A stretch of DNA of 21,166 nt from JAAFIP01 sp043747295 (GTDB lineage: Bacteria > Pseudomonadota > Gammaproteobacteria > Burkholderiales > Burkholderiaceae_C), in the NCBI GenBank assembly GCA_043747295.1, contig JAYTPK010000040.1:1-21166 (forward strand), in the 5' to 3' direction. The position numbers and the translations under genes are program-made. Shown one piece after another: positions 1-6,015 of this stretch. Position 1 is the stretch's first letter. Each line of letters begins with the position of its first letter. The notes beneath the pieces were generated by a model. That model worked only from the letters and a program-made list of their open reading frames with translations, made no database searches and had not been told where the DNA came from.

Positions 1-221
1 GACTGCACATCAAAATAGTCCCACACCGATTGCCAAAACGCATTCAAGTCGGTGGTGGACCAGTGGTGCAGCGCGTCGTAGTTTGCAAAACTTAGGCCTC
101 GCTCACGCGCCAGCCAGTCTTGGTACAGGCGAATTTGTGGCGTGAAAGGTGGGGGTAGTGATAACGACAGTGGCGGCGGCAATGGTGTCGCGTTGGCCGC
201 GCTGGGGTGTTGTACAGTCAT
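1..221 (-). CDS. acetoacetyl-CoA synthetase, N-terminal part (cut by window edge)
   Basis: Reading the minus strand from the ATG at 221-219 gives an open frame that runs off the left edge, about 73 residues. After a Pro-rich leader (residues 13-28), the sequence contains RLYQDWLARERGL, FANYDALHHWS, LNAFWQSVWDYF and DVQS. This is the pattern of the N-terminal domain of acetoacetyl-CoA synthetase (acetoacetate-CoA ligase), an ANL-superfamily enzyme. The enzyme activates acetoacetate with ATP and CoA in the cytoplasm, linking ketone-body or PHB breakdown to acetyl-CoA. The AMP-binding core is outside the window, so the substrate is inferred only from this N-terminal cap. Other acyl-CoA synthetases share the cap (acetyl- or propionyl-CoA synthetases), but the wording of the WxxxDLxxFWxxVWDYF segment favours the acetoacetyl type. 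It is divergent from the DUF3237 gene with 34 bp between the starts. Confidence 0.75.
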   Translation of the reverse strand, partial: MTVQHPSAANATPLPPPLSLSLPPPFTPQIRLYQDWLARERGLSFANYDALHHWSTTDLNAFWQSVWDYFDVQ

Positions 222-255
222 AACCAGAATGTTACATCCAGAAAGCTAACCCGTC

Positions 256-729
256 ATGCCACTTTTAGCACCTGCCCTGAACCATCTGTGTGACTTGGTC
301 GTGTTTGTCGCCAAGCCTATTGAGGCAGGCCAAGTGCAAGGCGTGCATTCCCAAGGTAAGCGCCGCATCATCCCGATTACTGGCGGCACGGTGCGCGGCA
401 CCATTCACGGCGCAGTGTTGCCGGGCGGCGCAGATTTTCAGTTGGTGCTGAACGAGACCACCGCCGAGCTGGACGCGCGCTATGTGCTGCTGCTGGACGA
501 CGGATCGCATGTGTATGTGCACAACCACGCGCTGCGCCGGGGCAGCGCGGACGACATTGCGGCTTTGGTACGCGGTGAGGCGGTACCGCCCGAGCGCGTG
601 TACTTTCGCTGCGCCCCCAGCTTCGAGGTAGAAAGCCCGTCACTGCATTGGATGACGCAAAGCCTCTTTATCGGCACCGGGGCGCGCTACCCAGACCGGG
701 TGGAGATGAGTTTTTATGAAGTGATGTAA
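256..729 (+). CDS. DUF3237 (UPF0311) family protein
   Basis: A 157-residue cytoplasmic protein with no signal peptide or membrane segment. It matches the DUF3237/UPF0311 family along its whole length. The family landmarks are GKRRIIPITGGTVRG (34-48), LPGGADFQ (55-62), LDARYVLLLDDGS (72-84) and VYFRCAPSFEVESP (115-128). The family is a small beta-barrel fold without an established reaction. Members often sit next to catabolic genes for aromatic or carboxylic acids, but the substrate is not known, and I do not assign one. The ATG at 256 has only a weak ribosome site, but the family's N-terminal strand (LCDLVVFV) begins soon after it, so no upstream start is needed. It is divergent from the acetoacetyl-CoA synthetase gene and could share its control region (222-255). 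Confidence 0.85.
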   Translation: MPLLAPALNHLCDLVVFVAKPIEAGQVQGVHSQGKRRIIPITGGTVRGTIHGAVLPGGADFQLVLNETTAELDARYVLLLDDGSHVYVHNHALRRGSADDIAALVRGEAVPPERVYFRCAPSFEVESPSLHWMTQSLFIGTGARYPDRVEMSFYEVM

Positions 730-738
730 CTGTCGTTC

Positions 739-774
739 TTTTGTACTGGATACGGTGGACGGTGCTACTCCAGC
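739..774 (-). repeat. partial copy (right end only) of the hairpin element
   Basis: This 36-nt stretch aligns without gaps to 783-818, about 30 of 36 identical by eye. Both begin TTTTGTAC and share GACGGTGCTACT and CAGC. In the core-sense orientation (minus strand) it corresponds to the right end of the element, without core or partner arm. It is either a truncated copy or a local 44-bp duplication of one arm. Confidence 0.7.
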
Positions 775-782
775 GGTGTTTG

Positions 783-907
783 TTTTGTACGGGATCAGGC
801 CGACGGTGCTACTTCAGCTTCGCGGCTGTCCTCCGGGGCGGCCTAGGGCCGCCACCTCCCCCTTGATGCCGCTGCGCCGAAGTAGCACCGTCGACCTGAT
901 CTTGCGA
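783..907 (-). repeat. structured hairpin element, copy 1 (core sense on minus strand)
   Basis: The arms 793-815 and 879-901 pair over 23 positions with one exception, C800 opposite A894. That pair is C:A on the plus strand but G:U on the minus strand. The arms enclose a 63-nt core (816-878). Inside the core a GC-rich hairpin pairs 837-842 (GGCGGC) with 848-853 (GCCGCC). The conserved outer ends are TTTTGTAC (783-790) and TGCGA (903-907). The core matches copy 2 in reverse orientation at about 52 of 63 positions. No open reading frame or transposase is associated with it. Confidence 0.85.
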
Positions 908-942
908 TGTGGAGGATAACAACCGTTGCGGGCGAACTTGGT

Positions 943-1063
943 CGCAGGGTCAGGCGCTTGGTGTGGACGGCGAAGCGGCATCAAGGAGGAATCGGCGGCC
1001 ATAAGCCGCCATGGGGGACAGCCGCGTAGCTGTCCACGCCAAGCGCCTGACCAAAGTACAAAA
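943..1063 (+). repeat. structured hairpin element, copy 2 (core sense on plus strand)
   Basis: The arms 948-968 and 1032-1052 pair over 21 positions, with a single U:G pair at 962/1038 on the plus strand. They enclose a 63-nt core (969-1031) of exactly the same length as in copy 1 and in opposite orientation to it. The core holds a second-level stem, GCGGC (975-979) with GCCGC (1021-1025), and an inner GGCGGC/GCCGCC hairpin. The outer ends TCGCA (943-947) and GTACAAAA (1056-1063) are shared with copy 1. The arms themselves differ from those of copy 1 except near TCAGG, so pairing is kept while sequence is not. Confidence 0.85.
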
Positions 1064-1116
1064 TCCCGAGCGTACGTAGGTCTATGCCTATACAAGTCCA
1101 GGGCAGTCTGCCCATA

Positions 1117-1938
1117 TCAAATTATCTGCGCCTTCAACACCGCCAACGTAGCCGCATCAGCCGCAAACATATGCTCTACCCGCAGCGATGCTAGCGTGAT
1201 GTCTTGCGGTGTGCCAAAGGTGGTAAACATGCTGAAGAAGGCCAGCTCGCCATGCGCTGTGGCGAAGCGCGATGTCAGCACAGGTACCGCTTGACTAGGC
1301 CACGTGGCGTACGGATTTTGACCACCTATGCGGTCACGCAGCAGCGCCGCAAAGGCTTCTACTTTAGGTGTCAGCGCGGGTTGCACAGACGCATCGTCAC
1401 GCAAATGCGCCAGCAGCGCAGGGCCTACTTCGGCCAGATTGAGCATGGTTTTGCAAAAGCCTTCCGGGTGTGCCAGCATATCCAGCAGATTGATCGGTGG
1501 GCTGCTGGGCGTGAGCGCACGCAGCGCATCCGCAGCCCACGGCATGAGCGTCATCGCTAACCATTTGCCGCCGTCATTCCAGCGCAGCACATTCCACTGT
1601 GCATCCAAGACAAACGCAGGCTGCGGATCGTGCGCCTTGATCAGTTGCACCAGCGCGTCGTTAGCCTGCGCCAACATAGGGTCGCCCAGCGGCGCAGCGC
1701 TGTATGCGGGTGCGTAGCCCGCCTGCAGCATCGCCGCGTTGCGCACCACCAGCGGTGCGTCCAGCTCATGCAGCCAGGCCATCAGCAGCGCGCGGCTGGG
1801 CTTGGCGCGGCCGCTTTCTACAAAGCTCACATGCCGCTGCGAGACCAGTAGGCGCATCGACAGTTCCAGCTGGCTTAAGCGCTTGGCTTTGCGCGCCTGC
1901 TGCAAGGTAATCGGCAAGGTGTGGGTCAACACGTTCAT
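1117..1938 (-). CDS. XRE-family regulator with MmyB-like ligand-binding domain
   Basis: A 273-residue cytoplasmic transcription regulator in two parts. Residues 12-66 form a Cro/C1-type helix-turn-helix (QQARKAKRLSQLELSMRL, SQRHVSFVESGRAKPSR). Residues about 100-265 resemble the MmyB-like ligand-binding domain of many actinobacterial and proteobacterial XRE regulators (PAFVLDAQWNVLRWN, then INLLDMLAHPEGF, then FFSMFTTFGTPQDITLASLRVEHMF written in pieces). That domain is a PAS-like fold reported to bind fatty-acid-like ligands in some members; the ligand here is unknown. The gene is divergent from the DUF2834-like gene, which it may regulate together with itself. A 6-bp inverted repeat, ATTGAA at 1945-1950 and TTCAAT at 1968-1973, lies just upstream of its start and is a possible operator. 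Confidence 0.85.
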   Translation of the reverse strand: MNVLTHTLPITLQQARKAKRLSQLELSMRLLVSQRHVSFVESGRAKPSRALLMAWLHELDAPLVVRNAAMLQAGYAPAYSAAPLGDPMLAQANDALVQLIKAHDPQPAFVLDAQWNVLRWNDGGKWLAMTLMPWAADALRALTPSSPPINLLDMLAHPEGFCKTMLNLAEVGPALLAHLRDDASVQPALTPKVEAFAALLRDRIGGQNPYATWPSQAVPVLTSRFATAHGELAFFSMFTTFGTPQDITLASLRVEHMFAADAATLAVLKAQII

Positions 1939-1944
1939 GCTTGT

Positions 1945-1973
1945 ATTGAACCACAGCCCCGCGCCAATTCAAT
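1945..1973. promoter_or_regulatory. possible operator for the XRE-type regulator
   Basis: ATTGAA and TTCAAT form an inverted repeat with a 17-nt spacer, 7 bp upstream of the start codon of the regulator gene and within the divergent control region. Autoregulation by XRE proteins is common. A six-base repeat of this kind can occur by chance, so this is only a candidate. Confidence 0.3.
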
Positions 1974-2044
1974 GACCTTGCAGGTAATTGCGCACATGAC
2001 GCGGCGGCCAGATACTGCAAGTCAACCCACTAAAAGGACTTGAT

Positions 2045-2335
2045 ATGCAACGTAGTTTATTGACCATAGTTTTGGCTTTGTTTAGCGCACTGACCGCCGT
2101 AGCGCTATGGCAGCACGGCTATTGGGGCCTATTCGAGCCGCACTTTAAAACTTTTGGCGCAGGCCAAGTGCTGGCCGATTTGGTGATTGCTGTGTCACTG
2201 GCCATGCTATGGATGTGGCACGACGCCAAAGCCACCGGCCGCAATGCATGGCCTTGGCTTGCGCTGTCGCTGGTGGCAGGCTCGTTTGGCCCATTGCTGT
2301 ATTTGCTGACTGCCAAGCGCAAGGCCGCTGTATGA
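2045..2335 (+). CDS. small inner-membrane protein, DUF2834-like
   Basis: A 96-residue protein with three predicted membrane segments at about 5-25, 41-60 and 69-88. It has acidic and basic residues between segments two and three (HDAKATGR) and a positively charged C-terminus (KRKAAV). The arrangement of the central ADLVIAVSLAMLWMW segment and the FGPLLYLL end resembles the DUF2834 family. The function is not known. A clear ribosome site AAGGA (2034-2038) sits 6 nt before the ATG, which fixes the start. It is divergent from the XRE regulator gene and convergent with the VOC gene, so it is probably transcribed alone. Membership of DUF2834 is a judgement from pattern; another small membrane family is possible. 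Confidence 0.65.
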   Translation: MQRSLLTIVLALFSALTAVALWQHGYWGLFEPHFKTFGAGQVLADLVIAVSLAMLWMWHDAKATGRNAWPWLALSLVAGSFGPLLYLLTAKRKAAV

Positions 2336-2404
2336 CCATAGCGCTATTGTTGTCTGTATATCCAAAGCACATGCCGCTAACGTAGCAGCTAACTCCAGTG
2401 CATA

Positions 2405-2794
2405 TCAGCCCACGGGCGTGCACAGCTCCACCAAGCTGCCGTCTGGGCAGCGCAGGTACGACACCGTTTGCCCCCAAGGTTTAAGCGCAGGTACTTTCAG
2501 CTCAGTTGCGCCCGCAGCCAGCGCCTTGGCGTGCGCCGCAGTCACGTCATCAGTCACCAATGCAATCTCAATGCCCAGCGGTTTGAGCGACCCACTAGCC
2601 TCGACATAGCCGTTAGGCAAATTGCTATACCCCAAGCTGTGCGCAGCAAACGCCAGCGTAGTCTCGCCCGTGGCCAGCTCAGCATAATCACCACCGTCGT
2701 GCATAAAGCCGCGCTGCATGCCGAAAGCTTTTTCGTAAAACTCGATAGAGGCTAAGACGTTGGGAACGTAGATGATGGTGAAGCCGAGTTTCAT
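2405..2794 (-). CDS. VOC-superfamily (glyoxalase/bleomycin-resistance fold) protein
   Basis: A 129-residue protein with the two beta-alpha-beta-beta-beta halves of the vicinal-oxygen-chelate fold. The first half is KLGFTIIYVPNVLASIEFYEKAFGM (residues 2-26, given here as KLGFTIIYVPNV then LASIEFYEKAFGM). The second starts near IEIALVTDDVTAAHAKAL (75-92) and ends in the typical CPDGSLVEL (116-124). The usual first metal ligand (a His on strand 1) is not obvious, while Glu123 is placed like the last ligand. It is therefore probably not a classical glyoxalase I. Possible roles are a small-molecule binding or dioxygenase-like enzyme. The start codon at 2794 has a poor ribosome site, but the fold begins immediately after it. 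It is a single gene, convergent with the DUF2834-like gene (69-bp gap). Confidence 0.85.
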   Translation of the reverse strand: MKLGFTIIYVPNVLASIEFYEKAFGMQRGFMHDGGDYAELATGETTLAFAAHSLGYSNLPNGYVEASGSLKPLGIEIALVTDDVTAAHAKALAAGATELKVPALKPWGQTVSYLRCPDGSLVELCTPVG

Positions 2795-2898
2795 GGTGGG
2801 ACTTTCGATAGAGAGAAAACTGTAGTGGGCATCGTAGAACGAAAGAAACCCAACAAATAAGCATACTAGGCCTGCTAATTCGCCGCAATTCTCTTTAA

Positions 2899-2928
2899 TT
2901 TACAAAAAAGCACCCATTAAGGTATAAT
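2899..2928 (+). promoter_or_regulatory. sigma-70-type promoter of the brnTA module
   Basis: TTTACA (2899-2904) and TATAAT (2923-2928) are separated by 18 bp in an AT-rich stretch. The -10 hexamer is a perfect consensus. Transcription would start near 2935, only about three bases before the brnT ATG at 2938, so the toxin message would be nearly leaderless. Confidence 0.7.
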
Positions 2929-2935
2929 TTTTATA
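2923..2935. promoter_or_regulatory. palindrome over the -10 box, candidate antitoxin operator
   Basis: TATAA, three bases, TTATA forms a perfect inverted repeat that covers the -10 hexamer and the likely start site. Ribbon-helix-helix antitoxins usually repress their own promoter from palindromes in this position. The repeat is AT-rich and could simply reflect the promoter itself. Confidence 0.4.
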
Positions 2936-2937
2936 TC

Positions 2938-3201
2938 ATGTACTCTTTTGAATTTGACGCTGCTAAGAGCGAATCTAACCTTGCAAAGCACGGCATTGAT
3001 TTCGTAGACGCGCAATTTCTTTGGAATGACCCTATGCTGCTAGAGATCGCAGCGAAAACTGAGGATGAACCGCGGTTCGTGGTGATTGGGCTGATAGGCG
3101 AAAAGTATTGGACTGCTGTGATCACCTATCGAGGCGACAACATTTGCTTAATTTCTGTACGGCGTACACGCAGTGAAGAGGTATCTTTATATGAAAGCTA
3201 A
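2938..3201 (+). CDS. brnT: BrnT-family ribonuclease toxin
   Basis: An 87-residue protein of the BrnT (DUF497) family, the toxin of type II brnTA modules, with a RelE-like fold that cleaves RNA. The N-terminal signature FEFDAAKSESNLAKHGIDF (4-22) is close to the family pattern (F-x-W/F-D-xx-K-xxxN-xxKHG-xx-F). The C-terminal ISVRRTRSEE (72-81) holds the conserved basic and acidic residues of the active region. It is intact and of normal length. The next gene's start overlaps its end (ATG at 3191 inside the last codons), which indicates translational coupling to the antitoxin. No ribosome site is seen upstream; the start lies about three bases from the predicted transcription start. Confidence 0.88.
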   Translation: MYSFEFDAAKSESNLAKHGIDFVDAQFLWNDPMLLEIAAKTEDEPRFVVIGLIGEKYWTAVITYRGDNICLISVRRTRSEEVSLYES

Positions 3202-3460
3202 AAAATTTGACCAGCAGTTTGACGATGGTGTCGACATCATTGCATCCTTAGATTTGTCAAAGTCTAAACGTGTTTTGCAAGATCAAAAGCGCGTCAATGT
3301 TGATTTCCCAACGTGGATGATTGATTCACTAGACCGCGAGGCCAGCAAACTGGGCGTGACCCGTCAGTCAGTGATCAAAATCTGGCTGGCTGAGCGCCTT
3401 GAAGCTACTACGTCTAACATGGCGCCGCAACGGCTGCGTTTTAATGCTGTACTGCGCTGA
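3191..3460 (+). CDS. BrnA/CopG-type ribbon-helix-helix antitoxin
   Basis: An 89-residue protein, partner of the toxin upstream. The N-terminal part (FDQQFDDGVDIIASLDLSKS, residues 6-25) resembles the toxin-neutralising and dimer region of BrnA-like antitoxins. Residues about 34-71 form a ribbon-helix-helix DNA-binding domain: KRVNVDFPTWMIDSLDREA then KLGVTRQSVIKIWLAERLE. I chose the ATG at 3191 because AAGAGG (3176-3181) lies 9 nt before it; a GTG at 3173 is in frame but lacks a ribosome site. The start overlaps the end of brnT by 11 bp. The last 18 residues (from ATTSNMAPQ) are not part of the conserved domain and may be a tail acquired by read-through into flanking sequence. The protein likely represses the promoter at 2899-2928. 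Confidence 0.85.
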   Translation: MKAKKFDQQFDDGVDIIASLDLSKSKRVLQDQKRVNVDFPTWMIDSLDREASKLGVTRQSVIKIWLAERLEATTSNMAPQRLRFNAVLR

Positions 3461-3717
3461 GAAGCGTGCTGCAGGCTCGAGAAACGGAAAAATTTGGATC
3501 AGGCAATGTGCTTGTTTGAGCGCTTGCGCGAGTTTGCACATTGACCCAAATTTTGAGCACCGCAGAAGCTCACCCGCAGGTGCCGCAGACCGGGGCCGCA
3601 GAACGGGGCGCATGGGTACTGCGTGCACTCTGGCGCGAAGCTGCGAGGTCTATGAACGAAACCGTAGTCAAGCAGAACCCTACGAACAACAAACGATAAG
3701 GCTGAGATAATCAAGCC
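3461..3717. other. 257-bp non-coding interval after the toxin-antitoxin module
   Basis: No protein is recognisable here. It contains a large interrupted hairpin (3490-3553) and a tandem 13-bp repeat: 3582-3594 and 3595-3607 differ at one base (GCCGCAGACCGGG against GCCGCAGAACGGG). It must also carry the promoter of the downstream exporter operon, but I see no convincing -35/-10 pair. Confidence 0.6.
3490..3553. repeat. interrupted hairpin downstream of brnTA
   Basis: AAATTTGG (3490-3497) pairs with CCAAATTT (3546-3553), and CAATGTGC (3504-3511) pairs with GCACATTG (3536-3543). The two stems are separated by an asymmetric internal loop of 6 and 2 bases. No T-run follows, so it is not a standard intrinsic terminator, although it could still end or protect the brnTA message. 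Confidence 0.6.
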
Positions 3718-4752
3718 ATGCGCTTCTCCCCAAAGACCGTTGGCATTGCCGCCGCTGTCATCACTATCCTCATCTGGTCGTCATTTATTGTGGTCGCGCG
3801 CCTTATGGCGCTTAAGGGCTTGACGCCGCTGGATATTGTGCTGTGCCGCTTTGTGGGTGCGGCGCTGGTGCTGGTGCCTTGGGGTTTATTGATGGTGCGC
3901 AAGATGCGGGCCAACGGGCAGGGCGCGCAAACTTGGTTGGGCTTGTCGCCACTGCCTAAAAATGTCACGCTCACTATTGGTGTGTTTGGCGGCGTGGGTT
4001 ACGCCGTGTTGGCCTACAGCGCGTTTGTGTATGCGCCTGCTGCGCATGGGTCGGTGCTGTTGCCGGGCATGTTGCCACTGTCTACGGCGCTGTTTTCGGT
4101 GTGGTTGCTCAATGAACATTTAAGCAAAGGCCGCATCACTGGGCTGGCCATGATTTTTGGCGGGGCGCTGCTGGTGGGTGGCGTGTCGCTGTTCAAGGCG
4201 GTGTTTAATTTAGACGGCGTTAGCCAAGTGTGGAAGGGCGATGTGCTGTTTGTCTGCGCGTCTACCTGCTGGGCGTTTTATGCGGTCACTTGTCGCAAGC
4301 ATGCGCTGGGCGCAGTGCCGGCCACCATTGCGGTGATTGTGTTTTGTGTGCTTACCTACATCCCGGTGTACGCACTGCTAGTAGCCACGGGGGTGCTGCA
4401 CAGCAAGCTGGCCACTGCGCCGTGGACTGAGATTGTGTTTCACACGGTGTGGCAGGGAGGTGGGTCGGTGGTGATCTCGGGCATCACGTTTACCAAGATG
4501 ATTCAATACTTTGGGCCGATTCGCAGCACCATGCTGACTGCTGTGGTGCCGGGTTTGTCGGCACTGGGTGCAGTGGTTTTTTTAAACGAGCCTTTGTATT
4601 GGAATTTGATCGCCGGGCTGGCACTGGTGACGCTGGGCATTGTGGTGGGTGTACGCGCTGCGGCTAAGGCGCCTGCTGGTGTTGCAGAACCAGCGGTCCC
4701 TGCAGCCCCGGCGGTCTCTGCAGCCCCTGCGGTAGCAGCGGTAAAAGCGTAA
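3718..4752 (+). CDS. DMT-superfamily (EamA) transporter
   Basis: A 344-residue polytopic inner-membrane protein with about ten hydrophobic segments and the two EamA repeats. The first half holds IAAAVITILIWSSFIVVARL and FVGAALVLVPWGLL. The first repeat ends in FGGALLVGGVSLF. The second half starts at DVLFVCASTCWAFYAVTCRK, and the protein closes with LSALGAVVFLNEPLYWNLIAG and a last helix. These proteins export metabolites such as amino acids; the substrate cannot be told from sequence. The C-terminus adds about 30 Ala/Pro/Val-rich residues coded by an 18-bp tandem repeat (4693-4740), beyond the normal family end near residue 315. The stop codon lies 4 bp before the tsaB start, so it is probably co-transcribed with tsaB-rimI-udg, although it has no known part in tRNA modification. 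Confidence 0.85.
   Translation: MRFSPKTVGIAAAVITILIWSSFIVVARLMALKGLTPLDIVLCRFVGAALVLVPWGLLMVRKMRANGQGAQTWLGLSPLPKNVTLTIGVFGGVGYAVLAYSAFVYAPAAHGSVLLPGMLPLSTALFSVWLLNEHLSKGRITGLAMIFGGALLVGGVSLFKAVFNLDGVSQVWKGDVLFVCASTCWAFYAVTCRKHALGAVPATIAVIVFCVLTYIPVYALLVATGVLHSKLATAPWTEIVFHTVWQGGGSVVISGITFTKMIQYFGPIRSTMLTAVVPGLSALGAVVFLNEPLYWNLIAGLALVTLGIVVGVRAAAKAPAGVAEPAVPAAPAVSAAPAVAAVKA
4693..4740 (+). repeat. 18-bp tandem repeat in the exporter's C-terminal tail
   Basis: 4693-4710 and 4711-4728 are near-identical 18-mers (GCGGTCCCTGCAGCCCCG type) followed by a 12-bp degenerate unit. They code for repeats of the form AVPAAP, AVSAAP, AVAA. Such a unit can change in number by replication slippage without shifting the frame. 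Confidence 0.75.
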
Positions 4753-4756
4753 CGCC

Positions 4757-5518
4757 ATGAAGCTGCTGGCCTTTGACACGTCTACCGATGTCATGAGCAT
4801 TGCGGTGCAGCACGGCGAGCAGATTTTTACGCACACCGGCGTGGGCGGCGCGCTCACCTCCAGCACGTTGATACCTGCCATTGCCGCGCTGATGGCACAA
4901 GCGGGTTTGCAGTTTGCGCAACTCGACGCGATAGCCTTTGGCCGTGGGCCGGGCTCATTTACCGGGCTGCGCACGGCGTGTTCGGTAGCGCAGGGCTTGG
5001 CGTTTGCGGCTAATGTGCAGGTGCTGCCCGTTGACACGCTGCAGACGGTAGCGCAGCAAGCGCGCAGCATGTTGACAGCAGACCAAACGCCCCGAGCTGT
5101 GTGCGCCGCGCTGGACGCACGCATGGGCGAGTTGTATTACGGTTACTATAATTTTGATAGCTGCCTGAGCAGTAAATACTTGGACTATCTGCCTAAATCA
5201 CCTCTAAATATGGTGTTACTGGATGATTTAAGCAATGGTGTGGGTAGTTTTGTATTGGCAGGCAATGTGCGCCCTGCGTACGACGCGCAGTTACCCGCTG
5301 CGCTGCTAGCTGCGCCCTATCTGGCGTGTTTGCCCAGCGCCACCGCCATGCTGCAGCTGGCGCCGCAGTTGATAGCCGCTGGCCACTTGGTAGACGCGCA
5401 AGACGCGCTGCCGCTGTACATGCGCGACAAGGTGGCGCAAACCACGGCGGAGCGTGAAGGTGCTGTAGCTGTCATTGCGTTATCCGTTGCTCTGCCTGGG
5501 GCTACACTGTCACCATGA
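4757..5518 (+). CDS. tsaB: tRNA t6A biosynthesis protein TsaB
   Basis: A 253-residue ASKHA-fold protein, the scaffold partner of TsaD and TsaE in making N6-threonylcarbamoyladenosine at position 37 of ANN-decoding tRNAs. Landmarks are LLAFDTSTDVMSIAV (3-17), the family hallmark GRGPGSFTGLR (62-72), SVAQGLAFA (76-84) and ALDARMGELYY (118-128). Near the C-terminus, LPLYMRDKVA matches the usual PxYLRxxVA. Length is slightly above the E. coli protein. Residues about 130-143 are coded by an inverted copy of the dispersed repeat described in this window, exactly in the variable stretch after the DARMGE motif, so the fold is probably not disturbed. The last bases ATGA are shared with the rimI start, which suggests coupled translation. 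Confidence 0.92.
   Translation: MKLLAFDTSTDVMSIAVQHGEQIFTHTGVGGALTSSTLIPAIAALMAQAGLQFAQLDAIAFGRGPGSFTGLRTACSVAQGLAFAANVQVLPVDTLQTVAQQARSMLTADQTPRAVCAALDARMGELYYGYYNFDSCLSSKYLDYLPKSPLNMVLLDDLSNGVGSFVLAGNVRPAYDAQLPAALLAAPYLACLPSATAMLQLAPQLIAAGHLVDAQDALPLYMRDKVAQTTAEREGAVAVIALSVALPGATLSP
5145..5202 (-). repeat. dispersed repeat, copy E, inside tsaB (antisense)
   Basis: On the minus strand the 41-bp core 5185-5145 reads GTCCAAG, 17 nt, GCTAT, 7 nt, ATAGT, aligning without gaps to the other five copies. Upstream of the core on the same strand, GGTGATTTAGG (5202-5192) is identical to the start of copy C, but about 10 nt of the second arm of the left hairpin are missing. It is read by tsaB as YYNFDSCLSSKYLD (130-143) without a stop. 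Confidence 0.88.
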
Positions 5519-6015
5519 GCGCCTTGCCCACCCAACCTGCAGCATTAGAGTTTGCGCACGACTTGAAAGAAGCACGTCTTGAACCCATGCGTGCAGACGC
5601 GCTAGCCCAGGTGATGCAGATCGAGCTGAGCGCCTACGACTTGCCGTGGACCGAAGTCAACATTGCGGACAGCATTCGCTCAGGCTACCACTGTGTGCAG
5701 CTCATCGGCGGCACCGACACCGTGCTGGGCTACCTGATTGCCATGCAAGGCGTGGACGAAGTGCATTTGCTTAACATCACGGTAGACCCCGCCCTGCAGC
5801 GCCAAGGCTGGGGCCGTGTGCTGCTAGACGCGCTGGCGATTTGGTCACGCAGCCAACAGGCGCAGTGGCTGTGGCTAGAAGTGCGCGTAGGCAATCTGCA
5901 GGCCATCACGGTGTATGAACGCTTTGGTTTTCGCCGCGTGGGCAAACGCAAAGACTACTATCCCGCACTGCACAACTCATGCGAAGACGCTATTGTGATG
6001 AGCTACAAGTTATGA
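5515..6015 (+). CDS. rimI: ribosomal protein S18 alanine N-acetyltransferase RimI
   Basis: A 166-residue GNAT acetyltransferase that acetylates the N-terminal alanine of ribosomal protein S18 using acetyl-CoA. Visible landmarks are AYDLPWTE (40-47), FNIAVDP-like LLNITVDPALQRQGWGR (85-101) with the acetyl-CoA pyrophosphate loop QRQGWG, then WLEVRVGNLQAITVYERFGF (120-139) with Glu122 and Tyr134 at the usual catalytic places, and RKDYYP (145-150), typical of RimI. Residues 1-20 extend past the common RimI start. The start codon overlaps the tsaB stop (ATGA, 5515-5518) and its stop overlaps the next start (6012-6015), so three genes appear translationally coupled. tsaB-rimI adjacency is common in proteobacteria. 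Confidence 0.92.
   Translation: MSALPTQPAALEFAHDLKEARLEPMRADALAQVMQIELSAYDLPWTEVNIADSIRSGYHCVQLIGGTDTVLGYLIAMQGVDEVHLLNITVDPALQRQGWGRVLLDALAIWSRSQQAQWLWLEVRVGNLQAITVYERFGFRRVGKRKDYYPALHNSCEDAIVMSYKL

Larger units (their letters stand above)
730..1116. other. 387-bp non-coding gap between convergent genes, filled by hairpin elements
   Basis: This gap lies between the end of the DUF3237 gene and the end of the XRE-type regulator gene. It contains a partial copy (739-774) and two full inverted copies (783-907, 943-1063) of one structured element, listed separately. Short open frames that cross the hairpins are products of the repeat structure and have no recognisable protein. Only about 50 bp on the right (1064-1116) is unaccounted for. 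Confidence 0.85.

Noticed and set aside
730..1116. Open frames across the hairpin gap (for example 814-1095 on minus, 926-1294 on plus)
   Set aside because: They translate the inverted repeats, overlap the regulator gene in part, have no ribosome site and show no recognisable protein pattern.
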